NCBI GenBank assembly: GCA_036525185.1
Contig: DATDAW010000041.1
Location: 65,856 to 129,855, forward strand
Direction of reading: 5' to 3'
Source: DATDAW01 sp036525185
Lineage (GTDB): Bacteria; Verrucomicrobiota; Verrucomicrobiia; Chthoniobacterales; DASVRZ01
Length of the DNA stretch: 64,000 bases
Position 1 is the first letter of the stretch. Each line of letters opens with the position of its first letter. The notes beneath the pieces are model-generated. The model did not search any database and had not been told where the DNA came from. It saw only the letters and a program-made list of their open reading frames with translations. Shown here piece after piece: positions 8,860-16,413 of the stretch. The position numbers and the translations under genes are program-made.

Positions 8860-8890
8860 AAGATCAAGAGGGTAAAGTTGTTTGTCGTTG

Positions 8891-8916
8891 GGCGGGACCC
8901 GTCGGTGGGTCCCGCC
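8891..8916. other. Perfect 10-bp hairpin between the two HSP20 genes
   Basis: GGCGGGACCC-GTCGGT-GGGTCCCGCC forms a perfect 10-bp stem with a 6-base loop. Neither side is followed by a T-run, so it is not a standard intrinsic terminator. It could be an RNA processing/stability hairpin that sets the relative expression of the two hsp20 genes. Confidence 0.5.
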
Positions 8917-8941
8917 GCCTGGATCGGGTTTGGTTGGTGAT

Positions 8942-9403
8942 TTACGAGGCGCTGACCGTGATCTGCCGCGGTTTTGCTTCCTCCGATTTTGGTAGGACGA
9001 CCGTCAGCACGCCGTCCTTGTAGCTGGCGGTGACTTTGTCGTGGTCAACAGCAGAGGGAAGATGGACCGAGCGCTGGAAACGGCCGAAAAACCGTTCGCT
9101 GCGGAAGGTTTCGGCATCGTCTTTCTCGGCTTCCTGTTTGCGCTCGCCGCTGATGCTCAAGGCGCCTTCGTGAATGGAAATGTCGATTTCATCCTTATTC
9201 AGGCCTGGCAGTTCAACAACGACCGTGACGTTGTCCTTGTCCTGATACACATCGAGGGCCGGGTTCCAGCCGCCGAATAGATTGGACGGACCTTCGCCGA
9301 AAGTTCCTTCGAACAGCCGATTCATTTCCTGTTGGAGAGTGGTCAGCCGGTCGAAAGGCGACCATACGGACCGCTCGGGTTTACGATAGTGGATTAGATT
9401 CAT
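8942..9403 (-). CDS. Small heat shock protein, HSP20 family (second copy)
   Basis: A 153-residue class-A-like bacterial HSP20 starting at ATG 9403 (MNLIHYRKPERSVWSPFDRL). The N-terminal arm (TLQQEMNRLFEGTFGEG), the alpha-crystallin domain (NPALDVYQDKDNVTVVVELP, LSISGERKQ, FQRSVHLP) and ASYKDGVLTVVLPK with the C-terminal PRQITV anchor are all intact. The frame stays open to 9550, but that extension runs into the promoter region. A likely promoter lies at 9496-9525 and a cluster of TGGCGCA boxes lies just upstream of it. Confidence 0.93.
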   Translation of the reverse strand: MNLIHYRKPERSVWSPFDRLTTLQQEMNRLFEGTFGEGPSNLFGGWNPALDVYQDKDNVTVVVELPGLNKDEIDISIHEGALSISGERKQEAEKDDAETFRSERFFGRFQRSVHLPSAVDHDKVTASYKDGVLTVVLPKSEEAKPRQITVSAS

Positions 9404-9495
9404 GGGTTTGGATGGTTTTGGGTTGCCGCCTGCGGAACAGACGGCTTGCGTTTTCCTTCCAAAGCTTGAGCCATGCCGTGCATTGATTGGCACGT

Positions 9496-9525
9496 AACAT
9501 ACTTCTATTGAGAATCTTACGTCAA
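9496..9525 (-). promoter_or_regulatory. Candidate promoter of the hsp20 pair
   Basis: Read on the minus strand, TTGACG (plus-strand 9520-9525) and TATGTT (9496-9501) are separated by 18 bases, a fair sigma70-type match located about 93 bases upstream of ATG 9403. Confidence 0.45.
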
Positions 9526-9552
9526 TACCGCGAGATTCTGAGTGCGTCACAC

Positions 9553-9615
9553 TGGCGCATAGTGGTATTCACAAAAAAGATATGCGCCAGATTGGCGCAT
9601 CTTGAACTGGCGCAA
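9553..9615. promoter_or_regulatory. Cluster of four TGGCGCA boxes upstream of hsp20 (putative operator)
   Basis: TGGCGCAT at 9553-9560; ATGCGCCA at 9582-9589 and TGGCGCAT at 9593-9600, forming a perfect 8-bp inverted repeat with a 3-base spacer; and TGGCGCAA at 9608-9615. All lie upstream of the putative -35 of the hsp20 operon. The motif does not match CIRCE or HAIR heat-shock operators as I know them. Confidence 0.55.
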
Positions 9616-9636
9616 TGAAGGCTTGCCGATCGCACG

Positions 9637-10317
9637 TCAGGGGGTCGCCGCGGAGGTGGATTGAACCGGAATCGCGTCGATGTTGGGATAGTGTTTCCAC
9701 TGTGTGCTCACAAAATGCCACCATTCCGTGCGCGTGGCGTAGAAGCCATTGTCCAACATGGCTTTTTGAAGCATCTGCACCCGGCGCAGAATTTGATAGT
9801 CCTCTCCTTTGTAGAAATAGTCGGCCGACCCATTCATGACGTCGAAAGCTGTCGGCATGGGAAGCTCCCTGCCGGTAGCGAGATCGTAGAGGGTGACATC
9901 CACCGCGACGCCGCGGTTGTGAAGCGGGCGAAGGCCGGGATCGGCAATGTAGCGGGTATCTGGGATGGCGGCGAAAAGGGCTTTCTGGGCGTAAATGGGG
10001 CGCCACGCATCCCAGACTCTGAGGCCGTAACCATATTTCCGGAGGGCCAATTGGGCCTTCTGCAGATCGATCGCCACGCCACGGCGGAGTAGAGCCTGAA
10101 ATTCGGGCGGATAAATGGGTTTCCCCGTGATATTGGCGGCCGTTTTATATTTCAGATCGACTTGGATGGACGGCTCGACACTTTGAATGGGAACCATTTC
10201 GAGCAAATTGGGCGTCGGCACCATGTAAGCGACCGCTGACGACTGGGCACGAGCGGAAGGGCTCAGTAAGATGCTGAGAAAAAGGGCAAGTATCGCGACT
10301 TGGGACCGGAGCTCCAC
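9637..10317 (-). CDS. VanX-type D-alanyl-D-alanine dipeptidase, exported
   Basis: A 226-residue zinc peptidase of the M15D/VanX (DdpX) family that hydrolyses D-Ala-D-Ala. It has a signal peptide (LALFLSILLSPSARAQ). The substrate-binding arginine lies in RVWDAWRPIYAQ, the zinc ligands in HNRGVAVDVTLYD (HxxxxxxD), and the catalytic Glu plus the third zinc ligand in RTEWWHF. Because it is exported and has no van genes around it, a role in periplasmic cell-wall turnover or dipeptide scavenging is more likely than vancomycin resistance. It is separated from the glyoxalase-fold gene upstream by 46 bases on the same strand. Confidence 0.88.
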   Translation of the reverse strand: MELRSQVAILALFLSILLSPSARAQSSAVAYMVPTPNLLEMVPIQSVEPSIQVDLKYKTAANITGKPIYPPEFQALLRRGVAIDLQKAQLALRKYGYGLRVWDAWRPIYAQKALFAAIPDTRYIADPGLRPLHNRGVAVDVTLYDLATGRELPMPTAFDVMNGSADYFYKGEDYQILRRVQMLQKAMLDNGFYATRTEWWHFVSTQWKHYPNIDAIPVQSTSAATP

Positions 10318-10363
10318 CCGGCCGATTCAAACTAAATTTTACGATTTCGGCAAGTCGGCGCGC

Positions 10364-10738
10364 TCAGACGTTTTTCTCCGGCGAGCAGAACCAGACCTTG
10401 TTGCCTTCGCTATCCAGGAAACTGCCAACATAAAACTCGTCGAAAAGGGCCACGGGGTCGGAAATGACGACGCCGCGTTCGAGAAGAACACGCTCAGTTT
10501 CGCGGGCGTCGTCGGTGGCGACGGTAACGCGGGGGTTGGGCGTCTGAGTGGGAGGCGCGTACCAGTTGGGTTTCAACATCAGAATGGTCTGCCCGAGAAA
10601 ATAACCGACTTGTTCGTCACCTTCGAACGCAGGCGGAAGGCCGAGAGTCTGGCTGTAAAACCGGTTGGCCCGTTCCGGATCGAGAACGGAAAATGCAATG
10701 ACTTTGACACGCAGGAAGCCGAATGGGGAAGTGAACAT
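10364..10738 (-). CDS. VOC-superfamily (glyoxalase/bleomycin-resistance fold) protein
   Basis: A 124-residue vicinal-oxygen-chelate protein: two beta-alpha-beta-beta-beta modules, the first starting FLRVKVIAFSVLDPERANRF, the second with PRVTVATDDARETERVLLER and closing on FLDSEGNKVWFCSPE. Members include glyoxalases, dioxygenases and antibiotic-binding proteins; nothing here fixes the substrate. ATG 10738 is used; a TTG at 10756 extends it by six residues. Confidence 0.78.
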   Translation of the reverse strand: MFTSPFGFLRVKVIAFSVLDPERANRFYSQTLGLPPAFEGDEQVGYFLGQTILMLKPNWYAPPTQTPNPRVTVATDDARETERVLLERGVVISDPVALFDEFYVGSFLDSEGNKVWFCSPEKNV

Positions 10739-10968
10739 GGTGTTGCGAAGAGTCAACCCGCTGAAACCGCCGGGATGCGATAGAATCGCAGCATTTCAAC
10801 GACCAACCATACGACCAACCGGCAAAGGTGAAAGAGGAACGTTCTCTATTCTAAAAGCTGACTTTCAGCTGCTTCGCGCTGCTGCTTGATTCCAGAGCTG
10901 GGCATGGCAACAGTGGGCGGCGTTCTCATTAACGATCAAAAAACCGAATTCCGCATTCCGCAATCGAA

Positions 10969-13653
10969 ATGGCCGATTTTCCGACAGGCAACGTCACGTT
11001 TCTCTTCACTGACATCGAGGGGAGTTCCCGGATGTGGGAGAGGTATCCTGTGGCGATGGGTGGAGCCTTGGCGAATCACGATCGGATTTTGCGGGAATCC
11101 ATCAAGCTGAACGAAGGGCTCGTGTTTAAGACCGTGGGGGACGCGTTTTGCGTCGTGTTCAATGAAGCGCCGGGGGCGATCGCAGCAGCTGCGGCCGCTC
11201 AGAAGCGGCTGGCGGAATCCACTTGGGAGACACCGGATCCGATCAAAGTGCGAATGGCCGTACATACTGGCGTGGCAGAGTTGCGAGACAACGACTATTT
11301 CGGACAGACTTTGAATCGCGTGGCGCGGATTCTAGCGGCGGGCAACGGCGGTCAGACGCTCCTTTCGAGAGTGACTGAGGAACTGGTGAACGGTTTACTC
11401 CCGGACGGAGTGAGCTTGCGGGATCTGGGCGAGCGACGGCTGAAGGATCTGACCCGGTCCGAGCGGATTTTTGAGGTCATCATCGAAGGGCTGCCGGATG
11501 AATTCCCTCCGCTCCGGTCGCTGGAGCGGTTTCCGAACAATCTTCCGGTGCAACTCACGTCGTTCGTAGGTCGGGAGGCGGAGCAACTGGAGGTCCGCCG
11601 ACTGCTCGACACAACCCATTTGCTCACATTGACAGGGCCCGGTGGCACTGGGAAAACGCGCCTTTCGCTCCAGGTCGCTGCGGATGTTCTGGAACACTAT
11701 CCGGACGGCGTGTGGCTGGTCGAACTGGCACAAATGTCGGATCCGGAAAAGCTGGCCGAAACGGTGGCCAATGTGCTGGGCGTGATGGGTGACGGAGATC
11801 GTCAACCGGAAGCGGTTCTCGCGAGTTTCTTGCGCCGCAAGAATATGTTGCTGATTTTTGACAACTGCGAACATCTCGTCGTGCCGGTGGCAATGCTTGC
11901 CACGGAATTGCTTCAGGCCGCGCCCAATTTGAGAATCCTGGCCTCAAGCCGGACGCCATTGAGTATTATGGGAGAGACAACCTGGCCGGTGCCGCCGCTT
12001 TCGACCCCGCAACGCACCCGGTGGGGCGATCTTCCCTATTATACGGTGGAACAGGCAGTCTCCTTTGAGTCGGTGAAACTGTTCATGGACCGCGCGCTGG
12101 CGGTGAATCCACGGTTTCAATTGACGCCGGAGAATATAAGAGCCGTCACGCAGATTTGTTATCGGCTGGACGGCATCCCACTGGCAATTGAGCTGGCTGC
12201 GGCGCGAGTGAAATTCCTTCCGCCTCAGCAGATCGCATCACGTTTGGATGACCGTTTCCAGCTGCTCACCGGAGGCAGCCGATCGGCGCTGCCCCGCCAG
12301 CAGACATTACGGGCGCTGATTGATTGGAGTCACGATCTGCTTTCGGAGAAAGAACGGATTCTGTTTCGCAGGCTTGCGGTTTTTGTAGGGGGAAGAACGT
12401 TGGAAACGGTGGAGGCCGTATGTTCGGGAGAGGAAATCGAAGATTGGGAAGTGCTCGATCTTTTGTCGCAACTTCTTGATAAATCGCTGATTACGATCGA
12501 GGAAGGGCCACAGGGTGAGCCGCGTTATGTGATGACGGAGTCGGTCTGGCAGTATGCAACGGCAAAGTTTGCTGAATCAACCGATGGCGATGTGACTCGT
12601 GACCGACACCTGGCGTACTTCACGAAAAAAGCGGAGAAAGCAGCGCCGTTTTTGTGGGGACCGGATCAAGCGCATTGGCTGGAGAAATTGTCTCCGGAGC
12701 GTTACAATTTTCGCGCCGCGATGGATTGGGGAATTGCCTCCAAGCAACCCAAAGGGTTGGAGTTGGCGATGCGGATGGCTGTAGCTTTGGCCCGGTTTTG
12801 GGAGGTGCGCTCGGACCTCAAGGAAGGCCGCGAACATACAGACGCCCTTCTGGCAGAAGTATCGAGGGCACCAAGAACGCTGCTATTGGCGGAAACCATT
12901 CTCGTGGGTTCCCGGTTGGCGTGGTGTCAGGACGACACGAAAGTAGCCCGAGCGTATGCGGTAGAGTCGCTCGAGATATTCCGGGAACTCAAAGCGGATG
13001 TTCACGTGGGGTTCAGTCTTGCAATTCTTGGATTTATCGAACGGCTGGAGGATTCCGTTGACGCGGCTGAAGCCTACTTCAAGGAAACGATGGCGATTGC
13101 CGAAAAAACAGGCGATCTGGAACTGCGCAGTTTAGCGCTGTCCGGAATGGGATCGATTGCGGGGGATCGGAAGGATTATGCCGCCGCGGCGCGCTTAAAA
13201 CAGCAAAGTGTGGAGATTTGCAGGCAACTGGGAGACCGCTACTTGCTGGAGCTCAACACGTGGAGTCTGGGCCGTCTGGCTTTTCTGGCGGGCAGAACGG
13301 ATGAAGCCTTTGCGTTTTTCCGTGAATGCGCGGCGACGGCTGTCGAACTGGCGAATCGATGGATCATTCCGCATCTCGTCGAGAACATCGGAGCGATCTG
13401 CCGAGTGCGAGGTCAATTTGAGACTGGAACAAGACTTTTTGGAGCGGCTTCGGTGATGCGCGAGCGGCTGGGACTGAACTTTGTGCCGTTGGAAATGGAA
13501 CAGTACGACAGGGAGGTAGCCACGCTCCGCGAGGGGGTGAGCGATCTGGCGCGCTTTACGGAACTCTGGGAAGCGGGACGGATGATGGATCCGTCGATGG
13601 CCTTGGAGATGGCTTTTCCAGGCTTGATGAAGAAAGTGAAAGGGGAGCAATGA
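10969..13653 (+). CDS. Class III adenylate/guanylate cyclase-domain protein with NB-ARC ATPase and TPR region
   Basis: An 894-residue signalling protein. Residues ~8-170 form a class III cyclase domain with FLFTDIEGSS (metal Asp15), FKTVGDAF (Lys54, metal Asp58) and FGQTLNRVARI (Asn116/Arg120 transition-state pair), so the catalytic set looks complete. A SFVGRE linker leads to an AfsR/MalT-like STAND ATPase with Walker A GPGGTGKTRL (~223-232), Walker B LLIFDNCEHL, and the arm DGIPLAIELAAARVKFL. The C-terminal ~350 residues look like helical TPR repeats (for example ALSGMGSIAGDRKDYAAAA). No DNA-binding domain is visible, so the output may be cyclic nucleotide rather than transcription. Confidence 0.9.
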   Translation: MADFPTGNVTFLFTDIEGSSRMWERYPVAMGGALANHDRILRESIKLNEGLVFKTVGDAFCVVFNEAPGAIAAAAAAQKRLAESTWETPDPIKVRMAVHTGVAELRDNDYFGQTLNRVARILAAGNGGQTLLSRVTEELVNGLLPDGVSLRDLGERRLKDLTRSERIFEVIIEGLPDEFPPLRSLERFPNNLPVQLTSFVGREAEQLEVRRLLDTTHLLTLTGPGGTGKTRLSLQVAADVLEHYPDGVWLVELAQMSDPEKLAETVANVLGVMGDGDRQPEAVLASFLRRKNMLLIFDNCEHLVVPVAMLATELLQAAPNLRILASSRTPLSIMGETTWPVPPLSTPQRTRWGDLPYYTVEQAVSFESVKLFMDRALAVNPRFQLTPENIRAVTQICYRLDGIPLAIELAAARVKFLPPQQIASRLDDRFQLLTGGSRSALPRQQTLRALIDWSHDLLSEKERILFRRLAVFVGGRTLETVEAVCSGEEIEDWEVLDLLSQLLDKSLITIEEGPQGEPRYVMTESVWQYATAKFAESTDGDVTRDRHLAYFTKKAEKAAPFLWGPDQAHWLEKLSPERYNFRAAMDWGIASKQPKGLELAMRMAVALARFWEVRSDLKEGREHTDALLAEVSRAPRTLLLAETILVGSRLAWCQDDTKVARAYAVESLEIFRELKADVHVGFSLAILGFIERLEDSVDAAEAYFKETMAIAEKTGDLELRSLALSGMGSIAGDRKDYAAAARLKQQSVEICRQLGDRYLLELNTWSLGRLAFLAGRTDEAFAFFRECAATAVELANRWIIPHLVENIGAICRVRGQFETGTRLFGAASVMRERLGLNFVPLEMEQYDREVATLREGVSDLARFTELWEAGRMMDPSMALEMAFPGLMKKVKGEQ

Positions 13654-13722
13654 CCAGCGGAAGTGGCTGTCGATTTTTCCCATTGGCAATGTGGCAAGTC
13701 TTTCCTACTGTGAGGGTAGAGA

Positions 13723-14196
13723 ATGAAAGTATCCAAACGCGGCGAATACGCCCTCCGCGCGCTCATCGACCTTGGTCTGGCTCAGGAAGCCGGGCGGGAG
13801 GTGCTGCAACTGAGCGAGCTTGCGGAGAAAGAAAAACTCCCAGTCAAATTTCTCGAGCAGATTCTCATGCAGCTCAAGGCGGCAGGGTATGTCGATGCGA
13901 AGCGCGGACGTCTAGGCGGCTACTATCTGGCCAAACCGATGGAGGAGATTCGCTTCGGATCGGTCATCCGGCTGATTGATGGTCCGCTCGCGCCGATTGC
14001 GTGCGTGAGCCAGACCGCCTATGAACGATGCACGTGTCCCGACGAAGAACATTGCGGATTGAGAATGCTGATGCTCGACGTGCGGAACTCGATTGCGGCG
14101 ATTCTGGACCGTTTTACGCTGGCCGACACGGTGGACGTAACGTTACGCAAGATGCGTCGCGATGGTTGCCCACTGCCTTTCGCCATCGAGAATTGA
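13723..14196 (+). CDS. Rrf2-family transcriptional regulator
   Basis: A 157-residue winged-helix regulator: MKVSKRGEYALRALIDLG is the typical start, LSELAEKEKLPVKFLEQIL the recognition region, and GRLGGYYLAKP the wing. A cysteine cluster C94, C103, C105, C111 (PIACVSQ, ERCTCPDEEHCG) sits where Fe-S-sensing members (IscR, NsrR, RsrR) hold their cluster, though the spacing is not exactly that of IscR. The suf genes are ~6 kb away and not adjacent; regulation of them is only a guess. The amidase gene follows on the same strand. Confidence 0.88.
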   Translation: MKVSKRGEYALRALIDLGLAQEAGREVLQLSELAEKEKLPVKFLEQILMQLKAAGYVDAKRGRLGGYYLAKPMEEIRFGSVIRLIDGPLAPIACVSQTAYERCTCPDEEHCGLRMLMLDVRNSIAAILDRFTLADTVDVTLRKMRRDGCPLPFAIEN

Positions 14197-14270
14197 AAGG
14201 AGAAGAAGCCGCCGGCCGCTTTGGAGACGGGGAGGCGTCCAGATCTTTTGCCCTCTGGAAACCCGGCGCG

Positions 14271-15494
14271 ATGCCGCGTCTACTTTGTGCGCTGCTTCTG
14301 GTCACTACCGCTCTCATCGCAAATGCTGCTGACTGGGAAATTGTAAAGGTCGACGGCCGCCAGTACATTGCTATTTCCAGCCTCCAGAAGTTTTATTCGC
14401 TTAAGATTGCGCCAGGAGCGGATTCCAGACAAATCCGCCTTACCGGCGAAAAAGGCATCATCGACCTCCGCGCTGGTACCCGTGAATGCGCCATTGACGG
14501 CGTCCGCATCTGGCTTTCTTTCCCTGCATTACGCCAGAATGGGACGTGGCTGGTCTCGCGTATGGATCTCGCGAAAACCATCGAACCCGCTCTTCGGCCG
14601 GGCTGGATCAAGGGACTCGGAAAAGTCGACACTATCGTCCTTGATCCTGGCCACGGCGGACAGGATGGCGGCGCCGCCAGTTGGTATGGATTCGAAAAAA
14701 ACTATGCACTCGACATCGCCATCCGGGTGGGCCGCGTTTTGGTCAACCGCGGGGTTAAGGTCGCTTTAACGCGTCGGGCCGATTACTTTATCCCTCTGGA
14801 ATTTCGCGCCGCCGTCCCGAATAACTTCCCGAACTCTATCTTTGTCAGTATTCATCTCAATGCCTCCAGCGATGGCCCAGCCGGCACAGGCATCGAAGTT
14901 TTCAGCATCGCGCCACGCGGCGCGCCCTCAACCAACGATGGCTACATCACTTGGGCGAGCCTCCGCGAGGAACCCGGTCACGCGCTTGATATGGCCAGTT
15001 TTGCCCTAGGCCAATCCATTCAGACGGCGCTCATGGGCCACCTGGAAGAAGCCGACCGAGGCTTGAAGCGCGCACGTTTTGCTGTCATTCGTCGAGCGAC
15101 CGTCCCTTCGGTGCTTGTCGAATGCGGTTTCCTGACCAACCCTCAAGATGCCCGCAAAATGGCGACTGTTGTGCATCGCGAGGTTATCGCAACGGCCATT
15201 GCTGACGGTATCTTCGACTACAAACAGCTTGCTGAGACCCAACGCACTCCACGCCGCCTCGCCGATTATAACAAACCGATTGCCGACCGGATTACGCTCC
15301 GCGAAGACCACGAGGGAACTGCCCCATCCGACATGCAAGAGAATGGCTCTGTTGGTCACCCGACGCCACGCGGCTTTAACTGGCTGAATTCGTTTCTTCC
15401 CGAGCAGCCGGATGCTTCGGAATGCTGGACTATTCCGCTGCGAGAACCTTCAGCGATCCGCCCGCTTTCGCCTGTTCTAATCGAGAAGAGTTAG
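14271..15494 (+). CDS. N-acetylmuramoyl-L-alanine amidase (Amidase_3), exported
   Basis: A 407-residue peptidoglycan amidase that would cut the bond between muramic acid and the stem peptide. The start ATG 14271 gives a clear signal peptide (LLCALLLVTTALIANA). An N-terminal ~100-residue copper-amine-oxidase-N-like region (RQYIAISSLQKFYSLKIAPG) precedes the zinc amidase domain: IVLDPGHGGQDGGA, the metal Glu in GFEKNYALDIA, SIFVSIHLNAS, and PSVLVECGFLTNPQDARK near the end. About 80 low-complexity residues follow. The frame is open upstream to 14028 but overlaps the Rrf2 gene there. Confidence 0.92.
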   Translation: MPRLLCALLLVTTALIANAADWEIVKVDGRQYIAISSLQKFYSLKIAPGADSRQIRLTGEKGIIDLRAGTRECAIDGVRIWLSFPALRQNGTWLVSRMDLAKTIEPALRPGWIKGLGKVDTIVLDPGHGGQDGGAASWYGFEKNYALDIAIRVGRVLVNRGVKVALTRRADYFIPLEFRAAVPNNFPNSIFVSIHLNASSDGPAGTGIEVFSIAPRGAPSTNDGYITWASLREEPGHALDMASFALGQSIQTALMGHLEEADRGLKRARFAVIRRATVPSVLVECGFLTNPQDARKMATVVHREVIATAIADGIFDYKQLAETQRTPRRLADYNKPIADRITLREDHEGTAPSDMQENGSVGHPTPRGFNWLNSFLPEQPDASECWTIPLREPSAIRPLSPVLIEKS

Positions 15495-15584
15495 TATCTT
15501 TCCACGCGTCTGTGCAGCGGTCGTCGCCCTTGTGCGAGGCATTTCTTCAGTTGTCATCGAACAAAAGCGGAACACATTTGTGCC

Positions 15585-15929
15585 ATGCAAATACACGTTA
15601 GCCCCAGACACCTGAAACTTACCGCAGCCATCCATGGGTATGTTGCCGATAAAGTCGAGCATTTGGAAACGCTTGCGGAAGAGATACTTGCAGCACACGT
15701 CGTACTGTTTCGCGACGAAACTGCGACGAAGAGCTTTGGGGTGAAGGTACATCTCGCGGTTCCGGGACCGGACATCCACGCCGAGGACAAGGAAGGCGAT
15801 CTCTACTCAGCGATCGACAAAGTCGTGGACAAAGTTGCCCGTCAGCTCCGGAAACGCAAAACCCGCTTGAACGGCAAGGTCCGCCACAAGATCCAGAAGG
15901 CCGTCGAGAAAGCGAAAGGCAAAGAGTAA
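15585..15929 (+). CDS. hpf: Ribosome hibernation-promoting factor, short form (HPF/RaiA)
   Basis: A 114-residue S30AE-domain protein that binds the decoding centre of idle 30S subunits. MQIHVSPRHLKLTAAIHGYV is the family start, followed by VKVHLAVPGPDIHAED and DLYSAIDKVVDKVARQLRK, and then a lysine-rich tail. There is no C-terminal dimerisation domain, so it is the short (HPF/YfiA) type rather than long HPF. It stands alone, without rpoN or PTS genes. Confidence 0.9.
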   Translation: MQIHVSPRHLKLTAAIHGYVADKVEHLETLAEEILAAHVVLFRDETATKSFGVKVHLAVPGPDIHAEDKEGDLYSAIDKVVDKVARQLRKRKTRLNGKVRHKIQKAVEKAKGKE

Positions 15930-16041
15930 GTCTCGGCGGAGATTCGTGACCCACAAGTTATTGGCTTCGACGGTGCCACGCACCTGCGGCAGATGGCGGA
16001 GAGCATAGACAGAGGAAATCTGTCGCCTTCAATCTGATGAC

Positions 16042-16065
16042 CCTGGCGTGCCGACTCACGCCAGG
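16042..16065. other. Perfect 9-bp hairpin in the hpf downstream region
   Basis: CCTGGCGTG-CCGACT-CACGCCAGG, with no T-run on either side. The gap 15930-16413 holds no credible gene; it contains this hairpin, a TATAAAAT box at 16173-16180 and the candidate RNA described at 16183-16362. Confidence 0.4.
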
Positions 16066-16182
16066 AAGAAGTCACACGAGCGCTGCTTTTTAACTTTTCC
16101 CGGATCTCAAAGGTTTCTTTCACCACTCAAATCACAGCGACTTGTGCGCACCGGGCCGCGTTTCGAGCGCGCTATAAAATTC

Positions 16183-16362
16183 TGATGCAGCGCCACTAGA
16201 AGCCTCGTACAACCAGGGAGCGTATAGCAGTGTATTATAGAGAGAGCGAACGCGCTAAAAGACAATGGATACAACCCCCGCTTGCTCCCTTATCGTTCCT
16301 CGAGGCCTTCGCGGCTCCGCCACTACTAGTTTGAGGCATCTGGGGAGATGCCTTTCTTGATT
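16183..16362 (+). ncRNA. Candidate structured small RNA with terminal hairpin
   Basis: Downstream of a TATAAAAT box (16173-16180) the sequence can fold into nested stems: AAGCCTCG (16200-16207) with CGAGGC(C)TT (16301-16309); AGGGAGC (16215-16221) with GCTCCCT (16284-16290); GTAT (16222-16225) with ATAC (16269-16272). It ends with a 7-bp hairpin GGCATCT-GGGG-AGATGCC followed by TTTCTTGATTT. The long stem-bubble-stem layout and ~170-base size recall 6S RNA in outline only; no conserved 6S sequence was recognised. No -35 box is convincing. Confidence 0.3.
16335..16362 (+). terminator. Probable intrinsic terminator
   Basis: GGCATCT (16335-16341), GGGG loop, AGATGCC (16346-16352), then TTTCTTGATT on the plus strand. 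It would end either the candidate RNA or read-through from hpf. Confidence 0.5.
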
Positions 16363-16413
16363 TCGGATGGAAAGGACGATTAAGACGGGCTTTCCTGTTG
16401 TTCACAGGCAGGT

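Noticed and set aside
9637..10317. Vancomycin-resistance gene
   Set aside because: The VanX-type dipeptidase has a signal peptide and no vanH, vanA or vanRS neighbours; a periplasmic cell-wall or nutrient role is more plausible.
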